A DNA stretch of 64,000 nt from Levilactobacillus brevis ATCC 14869 = DSM 20054 (GCF_001433855.1 NZ_AZCP01000002.1:434001-498000), one strand, 5' to 3'; counted from the first letter of the stretch, positions 16,769-25,687 are shown. The notes: generated from the sequence alone by a model not told the origin. Numbers and translations are program-made.

Positions 16769-16991
16769 TACAAACATCGCGTGTCATATCTATTATAACT
16801 TGGCTGGATCACTTATTATTTAAAAATTAATGAACCCGCTTTTTCCGGCTATTACCGATTGATAATGTACTATTTATGTATGGTTTGTGTATCATTTTCA
16901 TTAACCCCACTGACAATTCCGAAAAAGTTTGATACATTGATCTTGTACCTCGATGTTAACCTCCCCAGACGGATGAAAGGCGGGATTCTTT

Positions 16992-18716
16992 ATGAAAACG
17001 AATCAGCATTCTTGGTTTCAAAAGGCTCTGGTTACCGTTTCTATCGCGGTAGTAACCTTGCCGTTTGCTATTCAAAGTGCCCAAGCAAAGACCACTGATG
17101 AGTTAGCACCTCACGCAGCCGCTTACGGCTACTTTGTCGATCATTATCGCCAAAATATCGCCGGCCACACAACCGTGCAAAACAATCCGGTCGTTGGGGA
17201 AATGAGTCCATTTTCTACATACTGGTCTAGTGGTCAGGCCCATGATCCCGATATTCTTAATCAAAATATCGTTCAATCAGCCATAATTACCCAACATCGT
17301 ACAGACGCCGAGGCAACCCGATCCTATTTGACCGATCGTCGTGATCTACGCTACAACCTAATCTCCGGTTTAGGGCCGTACGCTACCACCTTCATTAAAA
17401 ATGCTAACGCCCAGACAGATTTCACTACCATGCCAACCACTCCTCTACCGGCCAACGCTCCTTATAGTAAGGTTGAGTGGGCCGATCCAACTTCAACGCT
17501 GGGATCGCTGGTAAAACTGGTTAACACAACCGCGCATTCCCCATTTTCTGGAACAGGTGTCGTTAAGCATGTAGTCAAATACATTCGCCCCTACCGGCAA
17601 AATCCCCAAGTTAAAGTACTACCAGCCCTGTCAAATGTGATGGCCGCGGCTAAAAGTGACGATTACGACTTTCCAAGTGGTCATACAACTGCGGCGTTTG
17701 AAACCGGCTTAACGTTGGCCTACGCCGTACCAGAACGTTTCCAAGAGCTCATTACACGGGCTTCGGAGGTGGGCTACGACCGCGTACTGGCCGGTCGGCA
17801 TTCACCATTAGCGGTTATCGGTGGTCGTCTGGTTGGAACCGCTATGACCGCCGCCGTATTGAATGACCCTGAAAATCAGGATCTCAAACAACAAGCCTAT
17901 CAAGTTGCCCACACAAGCGCTCTATTAGACAGCAAAGCGGCTACCGCTGGAGATGATTTCAGTAATTACCAAACTAACCGCACAGCCTACCAATCACGAC
18001 TGACTTACGGTTTTAAACCAAGTGGTGATACTCACCAAGCCATGCGAGTGCCTAAAGGAGCCGAGGTTCTATTAGCTTCACGGTTACCGTACTTGTCTAC
18101 TAACCAACGGCGCGATGTCCTCTACACGACTGGACTACCCTCAGGATATCCTGTACTCGACGATACAGAAGGCTGGGGACGCTTAGACCTTTTCTCTGCT
18201 GCCAACGGTTATGGTGCCTTAAATCAGCAGGTAACCATCACCATGGATGCTAAGCGAGGCGGCTTTAATGCCCAAGACACTTGGCGTAATAATCTGACTG
18301 GTCAAGGTCAACTTGTTAAGAAGGGGACCGGAACACTAACCCTAGCCGGCAACAATCAATTTACTGGCGGCGTACGGCTTAAAGCCGGAACGCTGAATCT
18401 AGCTAGCCCAACAGCCGCCGGTAAGGGAACTATTATTCTCAATGGTGGTACACTACAGGTTACTAAAAACTATACCCACTTGGGCGGTCAATTCCGCCAG
18501 TCAGCTGGACGATTAGTCGTCACACCTAGTTCCCACCTAAAAATAAAACATACTGCTAAACTGGGAGGAACGTTAGCACTCACGAAAGGACATTTAAAAA
18601 ACGGCACCAAACTGATGACCTTCCAAGCGCATACTGGCAAATTTAAACAGGTTACTGGACTTCCTCATGGTTGGCACGTTCACTATACAAAACACGCGGT
18701 ATCTTTAGCAAAATAG
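16992..18716 (+). CDS. Secreted PAP2-type acid phosphatase with autotransporter-associated repeat
   Basis: A 574-residue exported protein. The signal peptide covers residues ~1-32 (ends AQA/K). A PAP2/class A acid phosphatase domain (residues ~60-300) has all three motifs: KYIRPYR, DFPSGHTTA and the VGYDRVLAGRHSPLAV histidine motif. The C-terminal third (~440-574) contains TGQGQLVKKGTGTLTLAG, NQFTGGVRLKAGTLNL and GTIILNGGTLQV, the passenger-associated transport/beta-strand repeat best known from Gram-negative autotransporters. There is no beta-barrel, as expected in a Gram-positive. It probably dephosphorylates organic phosphates at the cell surface; the repeat may act as a rigid stalk or wall-binding part. 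Monocistronic. Confidence 0.88.
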   Translation: MKTNQHSWFQKALVTVSIAVVTLPFAIQSAQAKTTDELAPHAAAYGYFVDHYRQNIAGHTTVQNNPVVGEMSPFSTYWSSGQAHDPDILNQNIVQSAIITQHRTDAEATRSYLTDRRDLRYNLISGLGPYATTFIKNANAQTDFTTMPTTPLPANAPYSKVEWADPTSTLGSLVKLVNTTAHSPFSGTGVVKHVVKYIRPYRQNPQVKVLPALSNVMAAAKSDDYDFPSGHTTAAFETGLTLAYAVPERFQELITRASEVGYDRVLAGRHSPLAVIGGRLVGTAMTAAVLNDPENQDLKQQAYQVAHTSALLDSKAATAGDDFSNYQTNRTAYQSRLTYGFKPSGDTHQAMRVPKGAEVLLASRLPYLSTNQRRDVLYTTGLPSGYPVLDDTEGWGRLDLFSAANGYGALNQQVTITMDAKRGGFNAQDTWRNNLTGQGQLVKKGTGTLTLAGNNQFTGGVRLKAGTLNLASPTAAGKGTIILNGGTLQVTKNYTHLGGQFRQSAGRLVVTPSSHLKIKHTAKLGGTLALTKGHLKNGTKLMTFQAHTGKFKQVTGLPHGWHVHYTKHAVSLAK

Positions 18717-18736
18717 GTTGCGCGTGCGATATTGCT

Positions 18737-18783
18737 TAAAAATAACGCCCCCGGCAATTTTAGTGCCGACAGCGTTATTTTTA
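18737..18783. terminator. Bidirectional terminator after the phosphatase
   Basis: AAAATAACGC...TGCCGACAGCGTTATTTTT forms a stem with a small internal bulge; there are T-runs on both strands. Confidence 0.75.
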
Positions 18784-18856
18784 ATTACGCGCTCATGAAA
18801 ATTACTTTACGTTTGCTATACTGAAATTAATTCATTTGGGAAACGGAGAGCTCATC

Positions 18857-19201
18857 ATGACAATTAATGACTATTTAATCGATATTGATTCAAATCATCA
18901 AGCCGACTTCACCGCTCTATATCAATTACTTCAAGATTTATTACCAAATGCCAGTCAAAAGATTAGCTATGGCATGCCAGCTTTTTATTCTGGCAAGCAT
19001 CCCATCATTTATCTTGCGGCCGCTAAAAATCATCTGGGACTATACCCCACTTCCGGACCTATTAAACATTTTGCCGCCGCACTCAGTTCATATCGAACAT
19101 CCAAAGGTGCCATTCAAATCCCATATAACCAGGCACTGCCGGTACAACTGATTACAGATATTGTACAATTCCGATTGCAAGAGTTGAAGACGGCTGATTA
19201 A
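18857..19201 (+). CDS. DUF1801/YdhG-like small protein
   Basis: A 114-residue protein of the DUF1801 (YdhG-like) family, with KISYGMPAFY, NHLGLYPTSG and SKGAIQIPYNQALP, the usual landmarks. Family members are sometimes called iron chaperones because of similarity to a Bacillus frataxin-like protein, but function here is unknown. The start at 18857 is chosen for the GGAGAG eight bases upstream; the frame extends further 5' without a ribosome site. Confidence 0.8.
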   Translation: MTINDYLIDIDSNHQADFTALYQLLQDLLPNASQKISYGMPAFYSGKHPIIYLAAAKNHLGLYPTSGPIKHFAAALSSYRTSKGAIQIPYNQALPVQLITDIVQFRLQELKTAD

Positions 19202-19240
19202 TGATACCTACCGAGTGCTATGGTCTTATTTCATTCAGAT

Positions 19241-19278
19241 ATAAAAATCCCAATCGATAATAATTGGGGTTTTTATGC
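19241..19278. terminator. Terminator of the eut operon (bidirectional)
   Basis: AAAAATCCCAATCGATAATAATTGGGGTTTTTAT forms a compact hairpin. On the minus strand it ends the ethanolamine operon right after the phosphatase gene; on the plus strand it ends the DUF1801 gene. Confidence 0.8.
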
Positions 19279-19285
19279 CTGTAGA

Positions 19286-20074
19286 TCAATTTAGATAGAT
19301 TTCTTTCAATCGGGTCATCTCTGCTATCGTTATCCCTACTACTTCATTTAAGTAGTTTTGCATGCCACCATACTCAACCTTAATTTTATATAACGCTTGA
19401 TACAAGTAACTATCTTGAACTACGGATAAATCTCGAACCGACTGGACAAAAGCATCACTCACTTCTGCCTTTTGGGCATCATAAACCCGTGTTGCTATCC
19501 GTCTTTGAGACACCCGATTCGTTAACAAATAATCCGCTAATATTTGTCTCGGTTGAACACCCAACAGTGACAATAGCAAAACAGTTAAAAATCCAGTGCG
19601 ATCCTTGCCGGCCGAACAATGGAATAAAATCCCTGCATTTTCTCCATAGCGTAAAAGATATTTAAAAAAGCAGTGATAGGCTTGTTGCACTTGCTTCTGA
19701 TCGGCTAAGCGTTGGTATGCCGTCAACATTTGCCGATAACCACCCATTTGATCCGTCGCATACTGTCTGCGTAATTTTTCTGTGGCTTGTATACTTTCCG
19801 TTTCGTCATCATCAAGGATAGGGAGATGTTTAAACTTAACCCCATTGGGCAAACAATCTGGAAATTGAGCGAGTTCTGCTGTAGAACGCAAATCAATATC
19901 TACAGTAACGCCTGCTTCAATTAATTTCTGTTGGTCACTCATGTTTAAATTTGCCAGATGACCGGCTCGAAAGACTTTATGCCACTTGATTGTATGTCCA
20001 TCCTGCGTCTGATAACCGCCCAGATCTCTAAAATTATCACCATTCACCACGGGAATAATACGATTATTTCTCAT
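19286..20074 (-). CDS. Tyrosine-phosphatase-like protein, last gene of the eut operon
   Basis: A 262-residue protein of the Tyr_phosphatase3 family (low-specificity dual phosphatases such as Listeria LipA). The active-site loop HCSAGKDRT is at residues 152-160 (Cys153), and NFRDLGGYQT near the start is the family's second signature. No signal peptide, so cytoplasmic. It starts 18 bases after eutP, with the operon terminator directly behind it. It is therefore co-transcribed with ethanolamine genes, which is not part of the usual eut set. A substrate (phosphoprotein, phosphoinositide or a phosphorylated metabolite) cannot be deduced. Confidence 0.85.
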   Translation of the reverse strand: MRNNRIIPVVNGDNFRDLGGYQTQDGHTIKWHKVFRAGHLANLNMSDQQKLIEAGVTVDIDLRSTAELAQFPDCLPNGVKFKHLPILDDDETESIQATEKLRRQYATDQMGGYRQMLTAYQRLADQKQVQQAYHCFFKYLLRYGENAGILFHCSAGKDRTGFLTVLLLSLLGVQPRQILADYLLTNRVSQRRIATRVYDAQKAEVSDAFVQSVRDLSVVQDSYLYQALYKIKVEYGGMQNYLNEVVGITIAEMTRLKEIYLN

Positions 20075-20092
20075 CTCCTCATTTCCTCTCCC

Positions 20093-20536
20093 TTAGTGGC
20101 TAACTTCCAAGTAGTCAGCAATTGCTTGAACGCCTTGATTATCTTTAGCCGATAAACAAAACACTTGATCGGCACCTGCACTTTTTAATTGATCAATGGC
20201 CCAATCAATTTCAGACTGATCTTGAGCTAGGTCCAGCTTAGTCACAATCCCTACTTTAGGTTTGGGAAACATACTGCCAAATCCCGGTGAAAAAGTCTGT
20301 CGATGATCCGTCACACTTTGCACTAGTATAATTACATCTGCATCAACGGCCGTTACAGTCAGCGCACTGTAATACTCACGATGTTCCATAAATTCACCGG
20401 GTGTATCAATCATTCGATTATGTCTATAAAACTCAATAACTTGTGTTTTTTTATAAGCGATTGCGCGTCCCATTAATCGCTGGCACAAAGTCGTTTTTCC
20501 ACAGGCCACGGCGCCAATAAAAATAGGCTTCTTCAT
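20093..20536 (-). CDS. eutP: EutP, P-loop protein of ethanolamine utilization
   Basis: A 147-residue small GTPase-like protein: P-loop GAVACGKTT at residues 8-16, DTPGEF as the G3-type motif and TKLDLA as the G4 motif. EutP of Salmonella has been described as an acetate kinase, which would convert the acetyl phosphate made by the phosphotransacylase into ATP and acetate. I cannot verify that activity here. The start at 20536 has AAGGAGG upstream, 14 bases after the eutJ stop. Confidence 0.88.
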   Translation of the reverse strand: MKKPIFIGAVACGKTTLCQRLMGRAIAYKKTQVIEFYRHNRMIDTPGEFMEHREYYSALTVTAVDADVIILVQSVTDHRQTFSPGFGSMFPKPKVGIVTKLDLAQDQSEIDWAIDQLKSAGADQVFCLSAKDNQGVQAIADYLEVSH

Positions 20537-20550
20537 CCAGGCTCCTCCTT

Positions 20551-21396
20551 TCAATCATGATCGTACATGGCAATTCCTAGTGGCGTCACAAATTGAGGAA
20601 ACTCAGGCTTCTGAGCTAACATCTTTAATGTCTTACTAAACGTTGTCACAAAGTCCGTAAAGTTAATTGCCCCACCAACAACAATAACAGGTTCATTAGT
20701 CGGTATTTTTGTAGCATTTAACACAATCATGGCCATCTTTTCAACGACAGGTCGCACAATTGAGAACACCTCCGTCTCACGTTTGGAGTCTCGTTTTAAC
20801 GCTTCTGCTTCTTCAGAAGAAATATGAAAATATCCGGCCAAAACTAGTGTCATATGAAATCCACCAGTCGCTTCATCCAGAACTTCCATCAACTTTCCTT
20901 GGCTAAAAATACTGACTCCTGTTGTTCCTCCGCCAATATCAATCACTGTTCCGGATTCTATTTGCAGAAATGTTGCCGCTGCCGTTGGCTCATCCACGAT
21001 CTGTCGACAGTCAAACCCTGCGGCTTCAATAACATTGCCAACAATTTTAGTTGCGCCATCCCCAGTACCCGGAGGAATAGCACCACAAGCCGTTTTTAGT
21101 ACCGTTCCTAAAACTTTCTCTGCCTTTGTTTTTAAGCGTTTTAAGATCTCAACTGATTCCATAAAATTTACAACAATTCCGTCTCGGACTGCATGATCAT
21201 ATTCAAATGCACCATATAAGGGTCGATTTTCAGTATCCAGAACGGTTAGAACAATTGATGACGTTCCCAAATCAATACCAACGCGTAAATGTTCTCGCGA
21301 ATCTATTTGACGCACTGCATGATCTGTATTCACCACCGTAGCAAATTGTCGTAATTGTTGATTAGCATCTTCTAGATTTACCTGTCTGGTTTCCAT
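20551..21396 (-). CDS. eutJ: EutJ, actin/Hsp70-fold protein of ethanolamine utilization
   Basis: A 281-residue member of the EutJ/Hsp70-actin ATPase group. The phosphate-1 loop GIDLGTSSIVLTVLD, the second loop VIDIGGGTTGVSIF and the adenosine motif VVGGAINF are all present. It may act as a chaperone for shell or enzyme assembly; its exact role is unknown even in model organisms. It sits between eutS and eutP with short gaps. Confidence 0.9.
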   Translation of the reverse strand: METRQVNLEDANQQLRQFATVVNTDHAVRQIDSREHLRVGIDLGTSSIVLTVLDTENRPLYGAFEYDHAVRDGIVVNFMESVEILKRLKTKAEKVLGTVLKTACGAIPPGTGDGATKIVGNVIEAAGFDCRQIVDEPTAAATFLQIESGTVIDIGGGTTGVSIFSQGKLMEVLDEATGGFHMTLVLAGYFHISSEEAEALKRDSKRETEVFSIVRPVVEKMAMIVLNATKIPTNEPVIVVGGAINFTDFVTTFSKTLKMLAQKPEFPQFVTPLGIAMYDHD

Positions 21397-21445
21397 TAAA
21401 TTTCATCCCCGACCCTATCGTGTTTTTACCACCGGTTACGCCATC

Positions 21446-21814
21446 CTACGTTCGTGTGATCTTACAAACTGAAAAATCCAATATGTCATGTAATTGTTCC
21501 ACAATTTGATCCAATGAGGCTTCAACCTCAGAAACTTCTCCGCACAACACAACTGAACCGCTGAATCGATCAATAAACCCCAGGTCAACACTTCCCGATT
21601 TGGTGGCTATATCACTGGCAATAATTGAAGCTTCACTTGGAGTAATCGTTAAGATTCCCAATGCCGTGTTTGTTTCATCTAATCCAAGTTTTTTAAAAAC
21701 ATCCTTGTCAGGATTAGCAATAACGTGGGCAAGCGTAATTTGCTTACCAGGAACATACTCTTGGATCATCCGCTCGGGCTCTGTACGGTGCTCACTTGTG
21801 CTGGTTAATCCCAT
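21446..21814 (-). CDS. eutS: EutS, microcompartment hexameric shell protein
   Basis: A 122-residue circularly permuted BMC-domain protein. The EutS hallmark [20 protein letters not shown] is near the start, followed by [21 protein letters not shown]. EutS hexamers form bent facets of the shell. Spaced 30 bases after eutQ within the operon; the start ATG at 21814 has AAAGGAGG. Confidence 0.93.
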   Translation of the reverse strand: MGLTSTSEHRTEPERMIQEYVPGKQITLAHVIANPDKDVFKKLGLDETNTALGILTITPSEASIIASDIATKSGSVDLGFIDRFSGSVVLCGEVSEVEASLDQIVEQLHDILDFSVCKITRT

Positions 21815-21843
21815 GATGTCTTAGCCTCCTTTCCCACCATCAC

Positions 21844-22287
21844 TTAGGCCTGATTAGCCCAATCAGCTGGGTATGTGATATAGATAAATCGCGCTGATGT
21901 TTCTGCAGAAAATTTAATTTTGCTGCCCTTTGGAATTAAAATCAATTGACCTGCATTGGCGGACGCTGTACCATTCTGACCAATGACCTTTAATGTTCCG
22001 TCTATGACATAATCAACCTCATCATAGTTTAAGGTCCAATCAAAAGTACTATCCTTCATCACCATCAATCCCGCTCCCAGACGTGGACTTTCTGTTAAGT
22101 CAAAGAAGTCTTTCGTATAAACTTGGTCGGACGGGTTTCCAGTATCCATCCGATCATCTTCGGATACATTCCACGCTGGTAGATCTATGGAGACTAACCC
22201 ATCTGGGGTAAGCGTTTTTTTAATACTCAATTTTTCAGTCACAATCTGTCGTACAAGTGCTTCAATTTGCTCTCGATCAATGTTCAT
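21844..22287 (-). CDS. eutQ: EutQ, cupin-fold protein
   Basis: A 147-residue cupin of the EutQ family: core VDYVIDGTLKVIGQNGTASA then GQLILIPKGSKIKFS. EutQ has been linked to acetate kinase activity and to recruitment of shell components in enterobacteria. Residues 5-20 (REQIEALVRQIVTEKL) form an amphipathic helix like microcompartment encapsulation peptides. The start overlaps the eutH stop by 11 bases. Confidence 0.88.
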   Translation of the reverse strand: MNIDREQIEALVRQIVTEKLSIKKTLTPDGLVSIDLPAWNVSEDDRMDTGNPSDQVYTKDFFDLTESPRLGAGLMVMKDSTFDWTLNYDEVDYVIDGTLKVIGQNGTASANAGQLILIPKGSKIKFSAETSARFIYITYPADWANQA

Positions 22288-23413
22288 CCGTTATCCCTTT
22301 CCCTTCTGTTACCTGTTTTTCTGGCTTCTCTTGTTTTCCTAAAACTCTATTGGCCATAAACATCGCAACGAAGATGGCTGTAATACCTGCAACCAACTTA
22401 CTAACAATCATTGGAAAAATCATTTCCTTAGCAACACCTGCGGTAAAACCGAGGTGATCTCCAAAGACAAAAGCTGCTGATACGGCAAAAGCAACATTAA
22501 TAATCTTGCCACGGTCATCCATATCCTTCATCATTTCAAACATAGGAATATTGTTCGCCAATGTGGCCACTAATCCAGCAGCAGCTGTCTCATTCATTCC
22601 CATTGCCTTTCCCAATTTAATTAAAGGTCTGCGAAAGACCTTGGTAATCACGTAGACCAATGTAAAAGCTCCGGCCAACGTCATCGCAATGCTGCCGACA
22701 ACCTGAATACCGCCCCGAACATCAGCAATTCCCGGTATCACAGTTACGCCAACCATGGATTGAATTGCTCCTAATGCAAGTCCAAAAGTACCAATCACGA
22801 TAATCGCCTGACCAAATACCGAGAATCCCTTAATCATCGCTTCTGGTTTAAACCATAACCCCATGGCAATTAAAACGGCGAATAAAATGATTGGAACAAT
22901 ATTCTTCAATACCGAAATAATTGGCATGCCCATCATTAGTCCACCAACAAAACAGCCAATTGGAATCGTCACCATTCCAGAAAGAACCCCCGTTGCTAAG
23001 AAACGATGATCTTTCTTATCAATAATGCCAAGCGCAACTGGAATCGAAAATACAATTGTGGGACCCATCATTGAACCCAGAATCACCCCAGCAAATAGAC
23101 CGGCCTGTGGATCTAGAGCCATCTGTTTTGCTAACTGAAAGCCCCCCATATCAATCGCGATCAAGCTTGTCGCAAACATAGATGGGTCTGCTCCTAAAGC
23201 CCGATAAAGTGGGACAACGACTGGCGATAATAATTTGGCCAAAATCGGTGCTAAAATAATAATTCCGACCATAGACATCGCTAAGGAACCCATCGCCATA
23301 ATTCCTTCTTCAAACTTCTCTCCCAAACCAAATTTATTGCCAATCATTTTATCGAGAGCACCCAAACACATAAAGAGCACCATGACGTACATAATAATTT
23401 CATTAATTCCCAT
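22277..23413 (-). CDS. eutH: EutH, ethanolamine permease
   Basis: A 378-residue integral membrane protein with about 10-11 hydrophobic segments. The family landmarks are a MGINEIIMYVMVLFMCLGA start, KFEEGIMAMGSLAMSMVG, and the central AIDMGGFQLAKQMA. It lets ethanolamine enter at low pH, when the neutral form is scarce. The ATG at 23413 with AGGAGG ten bases upstream is preferred to the TTG at 23419. Confidence 0.93.
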   Translation of the reverse strand: MGINEIIMYVMVLFMCLGALDKMIGNKFGLGEKFEEGIMAMGSLAMSMVGIIILAPILAKLLSPVVVPLYRALGADPSMFATSLIAIDMGGFQLAKQMALDPQAGLFAGVILGSMMGPTIVFSIPVALGIIDKKDHRFLATGVLSGMVTIPIGCFVGGLMMGMPIISVLKNIVPIILFAVLIAMGLWFKPEAMIKGFSVFGQAIIVIGTFGLALGAIQSMVGVTVIPGIADVRGGIQVVGSIAMTLAGAFTLVYVITKVFRRPLIKLGKAMGMNETAAAGLVATLANNIPMFEMMKDMDDRGKIINVAFAVSAAFVFGDHLGFTAGVAKEMIFPMIVSKLVAGITAIFVAMFMANRVLGKQEKPEKQVTEGKGITDEH

Positions 23414-23444
23414 AATCAAATGACCTCCTTCCTAAATTAAACCA

Positions 23445-23720
23445 TCATCGTTCATCAATCGAATCGATAATTCCGATAACCGTTGCATCAATTGGTGCGC
23501 GGCTCTTCTTTTCAACAACTCGCGCACCAGATCCTTCAACCACCAGTACTTTTTCGCCAAAACCAGCACCAACTATATCGCACGCAACAATTTGTCTAGT
23601 CTGCCAATTTTGATTATCCACCCGTTGATCTGTTACATTAACCAGTAGAAAACGAGCACCCGACAAGGAATCGACCTTTTTGGTTGACCATAGGTTACCT
23701 ACCACTTCGCCAATCACCAT
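23445..23720 (-). CDS. eutN: EutN, microcompartment vertex protein
   Basis: A 91-residue EutN/CcmL-family pentamer-forming protein that closes the vertices of the shell. The pattern VVGNLWSTKKVDSL, IVGAGFGEKVLVVEGSGAR and TVIGIIDSID is standard. A second, more PduN-like copy is found far away at 5774-6040. Confidence 0.92.
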   Translation of the reverse strand: MVIGEVVGNLWSTKKVDSLSGARFLLVNVTDQRVDNQNWQTRQIVACDIVGAGFGEKVLVVEGSGARVVEKKSRAPIDATVIGIIDSIDER

Positions 23721-23741
23721 GTTGTCAATCTCCTTTCGTCG

Positions 23742-24353
23742 TTACTTACGTCGCTGTTTATTAGCCCAGTCGGCCGCTTCATCCGTTAGTATTTCATTGG
23801 GGGCCAAGAGCTTTTTTCCAACTTGCCAACGCTGCTCTAACTCTAAACGACTAATAAACTTTCGCTTAATACTCGTTTTAGTCTGACGCTTTTGTATGAT
23901 TTGAAATTGCCGACTAAACACATGGTCATCACTTATAAAGTGCACATTCATTGTTTCAAGTGTCTGTAAGGCTGCTTGAATTTGCTTCCAGACGGTAAAC
24001 TTTGCTTGTCGCCGATAACTGGTTAAATCAGGGAAACGACTAAAAATCCAAATTGGTTTTCCTGCTAGTAAAAAGTCGATTGCCATCCCCGTCACTTCAT
24101 CAATTGTAATTAGTCTAACAATCGCTAATAGTTGGGAAACCGTCAGTTGACGAAGACAAAGCAGGATAGCATCGCTATCCTGCTTTGTCTCTAACATAAA
24201 ATGATCGTCAGCTGAAAGCTTTTTCACATAAGGCGCAGGATACGTTTCAATTTCTCCTTGGAAGAGAATTTTACTTTTCGTAACGTCTCCGAGTCGCGCT
24301 ACGACTTGATTCGTAATTACTTGAATAAGCTCTTCTAATTCAGCAGACTGCAT
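23742..24353 (-). CDS. Ethanolamine-operon protein of unknown function, cargo-like N-terminus
   Basis: A 203-residue protein I cannot name with certainty. It lies between the phosphotransacylase and eutN genes, where Firmicute eut operons carry a hypothetical protein family. The N-terminus (ELEELIQVITNQVVARL) is an amphipathic helix of the microcompartment-encapsulation type, followed by a polar linker and a mixed alpha/beta domain (residues ~50-150, with TVSQLLAIVRLITIDEV and DFLLAGKPIWIFSRFP). The C-terminal ~50 residues are very basic (KRQTKTSIKRKFISRLELE). The overall plan is somewhat like PduM of propanediol microcompartments. An assembly or enzyme-docking role is a guess. Confidence 0.7.
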   Translation of the reverse strand: MQSAELEELIQVITNQVVARLGDVTKSKILFQGEIETYPAPYVKKLSADDHFMLETKQDSDAILLCLRQLTVSQLLAIVRLITIDEVTGMAIDFLLAGKPIWIFSRFPDLTSYRRQAKFTVWKQIQAALQTLETMNVHFISDDHVFSRQFQIIQKRQTKTSIKRKFISRLELEQRWQVGKKLLAPNEILTDEAADWANKQRRK

Positions 24354-24362
24354 TTTTAAAAC

Positions 24363-24998
24363 CTACTTTTTATAAATTGTTCCACGCATGCCTTTAGTCA
24401 ACCCACAAGCATTGGCCTCATCAAAGTCAATATGCATTCGTGTTGCAAATCGATCACTAACCCGAATAACCACATTTCCAAAGATTAATCCTCGGTCACC
24501 AGTCGTTTGAACCTCCACAATATCACCATTTTTAACACCGAACAGTCGAGCATCATCGGGGCTCATATGGATATGCCGCTGAGCAACAATGACACCTGAT
24601 TTAATCTCAGCGGTTTGACCGTTGGTACTTACTAATGTTATGCCCGGTGTTTGTTTCAAATGGCCACTCTCACGCAGTAATGGCTTAATACCTAAAACTC
24701 TAGCATCCGTCATCGAGAGCTCGACTTGCGACTGTTTACGTGCTGGTCCCAATACAGCAACATTTTCAATTTTACCGTTTGGGCCCACCAAGGTTAACCG
24801 TTCTTTGGAAACGAATTGTCCTGGTTGCGACAATGGCCGCGTAGGAGTTAATTGATACCCCACCCCAAACAACATTTCAACTGTTGCCTGATCCAGATGA
24901 ATATGCCGAGCAGACGCTTCAATTTCGAACGACGTTTTGTTTCGCAACTCTGAAACAATTGCCTCTACCACTTCATTTAAATTGTCCGTCTCTGTCAC
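24363..24998 (-). CDS. pduL: PduL-type phosphotransacylase (EutD function)
   Basis: A 211-residue PduL-family phosphate acyltransferase with two beta-barrel repeats. The zinc-binding SARHIHLDQATVEMLFG is in the first half, and QRHIHMSPDDARLFGV with MHIDFDEANACG in the second. It converts acetyl-CoA and phosphate into acetyl phosphate and free CoA, recycling CoA inside the shell. This unrelated enzyme stands in for the classical Pta-type EutD. Residues 6-19 form a helix (LNEVVEAIVSELRN) typical of encapsulation peptides. The start follows directly on the eutT stop. Confidence 0.92.
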   Translation of the reverse strand: MTETDNLNEVVEAIVSELRNKTSFEIEASARHIHLDQATVEMLFGVGYQLTPTRPLSQPGQFVSKERLTLVGPNGKIENVAVLGPARKQSQVELSMTDARVLGIKPLLRESGHLKQTPGITLVSTNGQTAEIKSGVIVAQRHIHMSPDDARLFGVKNGDIVEVQTTGDRGLIFGNVVIRVSDRFATRMHIDFDEANACGLTKGMRGTIYKK

Positions 24999-25649
24999 CT
25001 ACCTTTCTAAAATCTTTTGTGTCCAAGCTTGAATCTGATTTTGCCACTGAATGATTGCGCGACAGTAAGTCGCTTGGCGTAATTCTGGTTGAACTTGAAT
25101 ATAATCACCTAAACTAAATGCAACTTGTCCCACACTACTCTGTAACTGTTGAACCAATAGTAATGGTGCTTTGCTAAGATCAAAATCGGTTAACTTAACT
25201 TGATCTATTGGATAATCTTCATTAGCCAGAACTTGATCGAACGATTTCGTTAACAATTCATTTACAAATTCGGCCATGGTCATCATCTGAGATTGATCAA
25301 TAACTCCGATCTGTTTATCTATTACGGTTAATAAGAGTAGAAATTGCTCACGTAGTGTCTGCTGTAACCGAATTAACGGTGAACTTTCTTGTGCCAGTTG
25401 ACCAAAATTAACAGTTCGTGTGGCTACCCGTAATGTCTCTAACCATGAATTAGGGGACGCTGTTTTCTTAGACTGGACATCTATGGATGACCCATTTGTT
25501 TGTTTAATCTTAACGCGATGTTCACCTAGAAAGCTTCGCGCAGCTGGGGTTAAAATAGTACCCCTTGGTAAGGTTAATTGATCTTGATTAGCTAGTTTAT
25601 TTTGCCGCATTAATTGTCTAACCGAATCTTCAGTTAATAATTTTTCCAA
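24999..25649 (-). CDS. eutT: EutT-type corrinoid adenosyltransferase-like protein
   Basis: A 216-residue protein. Its first 50 residues match EutT (TEDSVRQLMRQNKL...LPRGTILTPAARSFLGEHRVKIK), and the rest is helical, as in EutT four-helix adenosyltransferases. EutT converts cob(II)alamin to adenosylcobalamin for ethanolamine ammonia-lyase. The Cys-rich HX11CCX2C metal site of Salmonella EutT is absent (only one Cys in the whole protein), as in Listeria-type EutT. A second, PduO-type adenosyltransferase is encoded at 36395-36955. Activity is therefore plausible but not certain. Confidence 0.8.
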   Translation of the reverse strand: MEKLLTEDSVRQLMRQNKLANQDQLTLPRGTILTPAARSFLGEHRVKIKQTNGSSIDVQSKKTASPNSWLETLRVATRTVNFGQLAQESSPLIRLQQTLREQFLLLLTVIDKQIGVIDQSQMMTMAEFVNELLTKSFDQVLANEDYPIDQVKLTDFDLSKAPLLLVQQLQSSVGQVAFSLGDYIQVQPELRQATYCRAIIQWQNQIQAWTQKILER

Positions 25650-25687
25650 GAGGCACCTCCTTTCACGAATCTAATAAAGATTATTCA

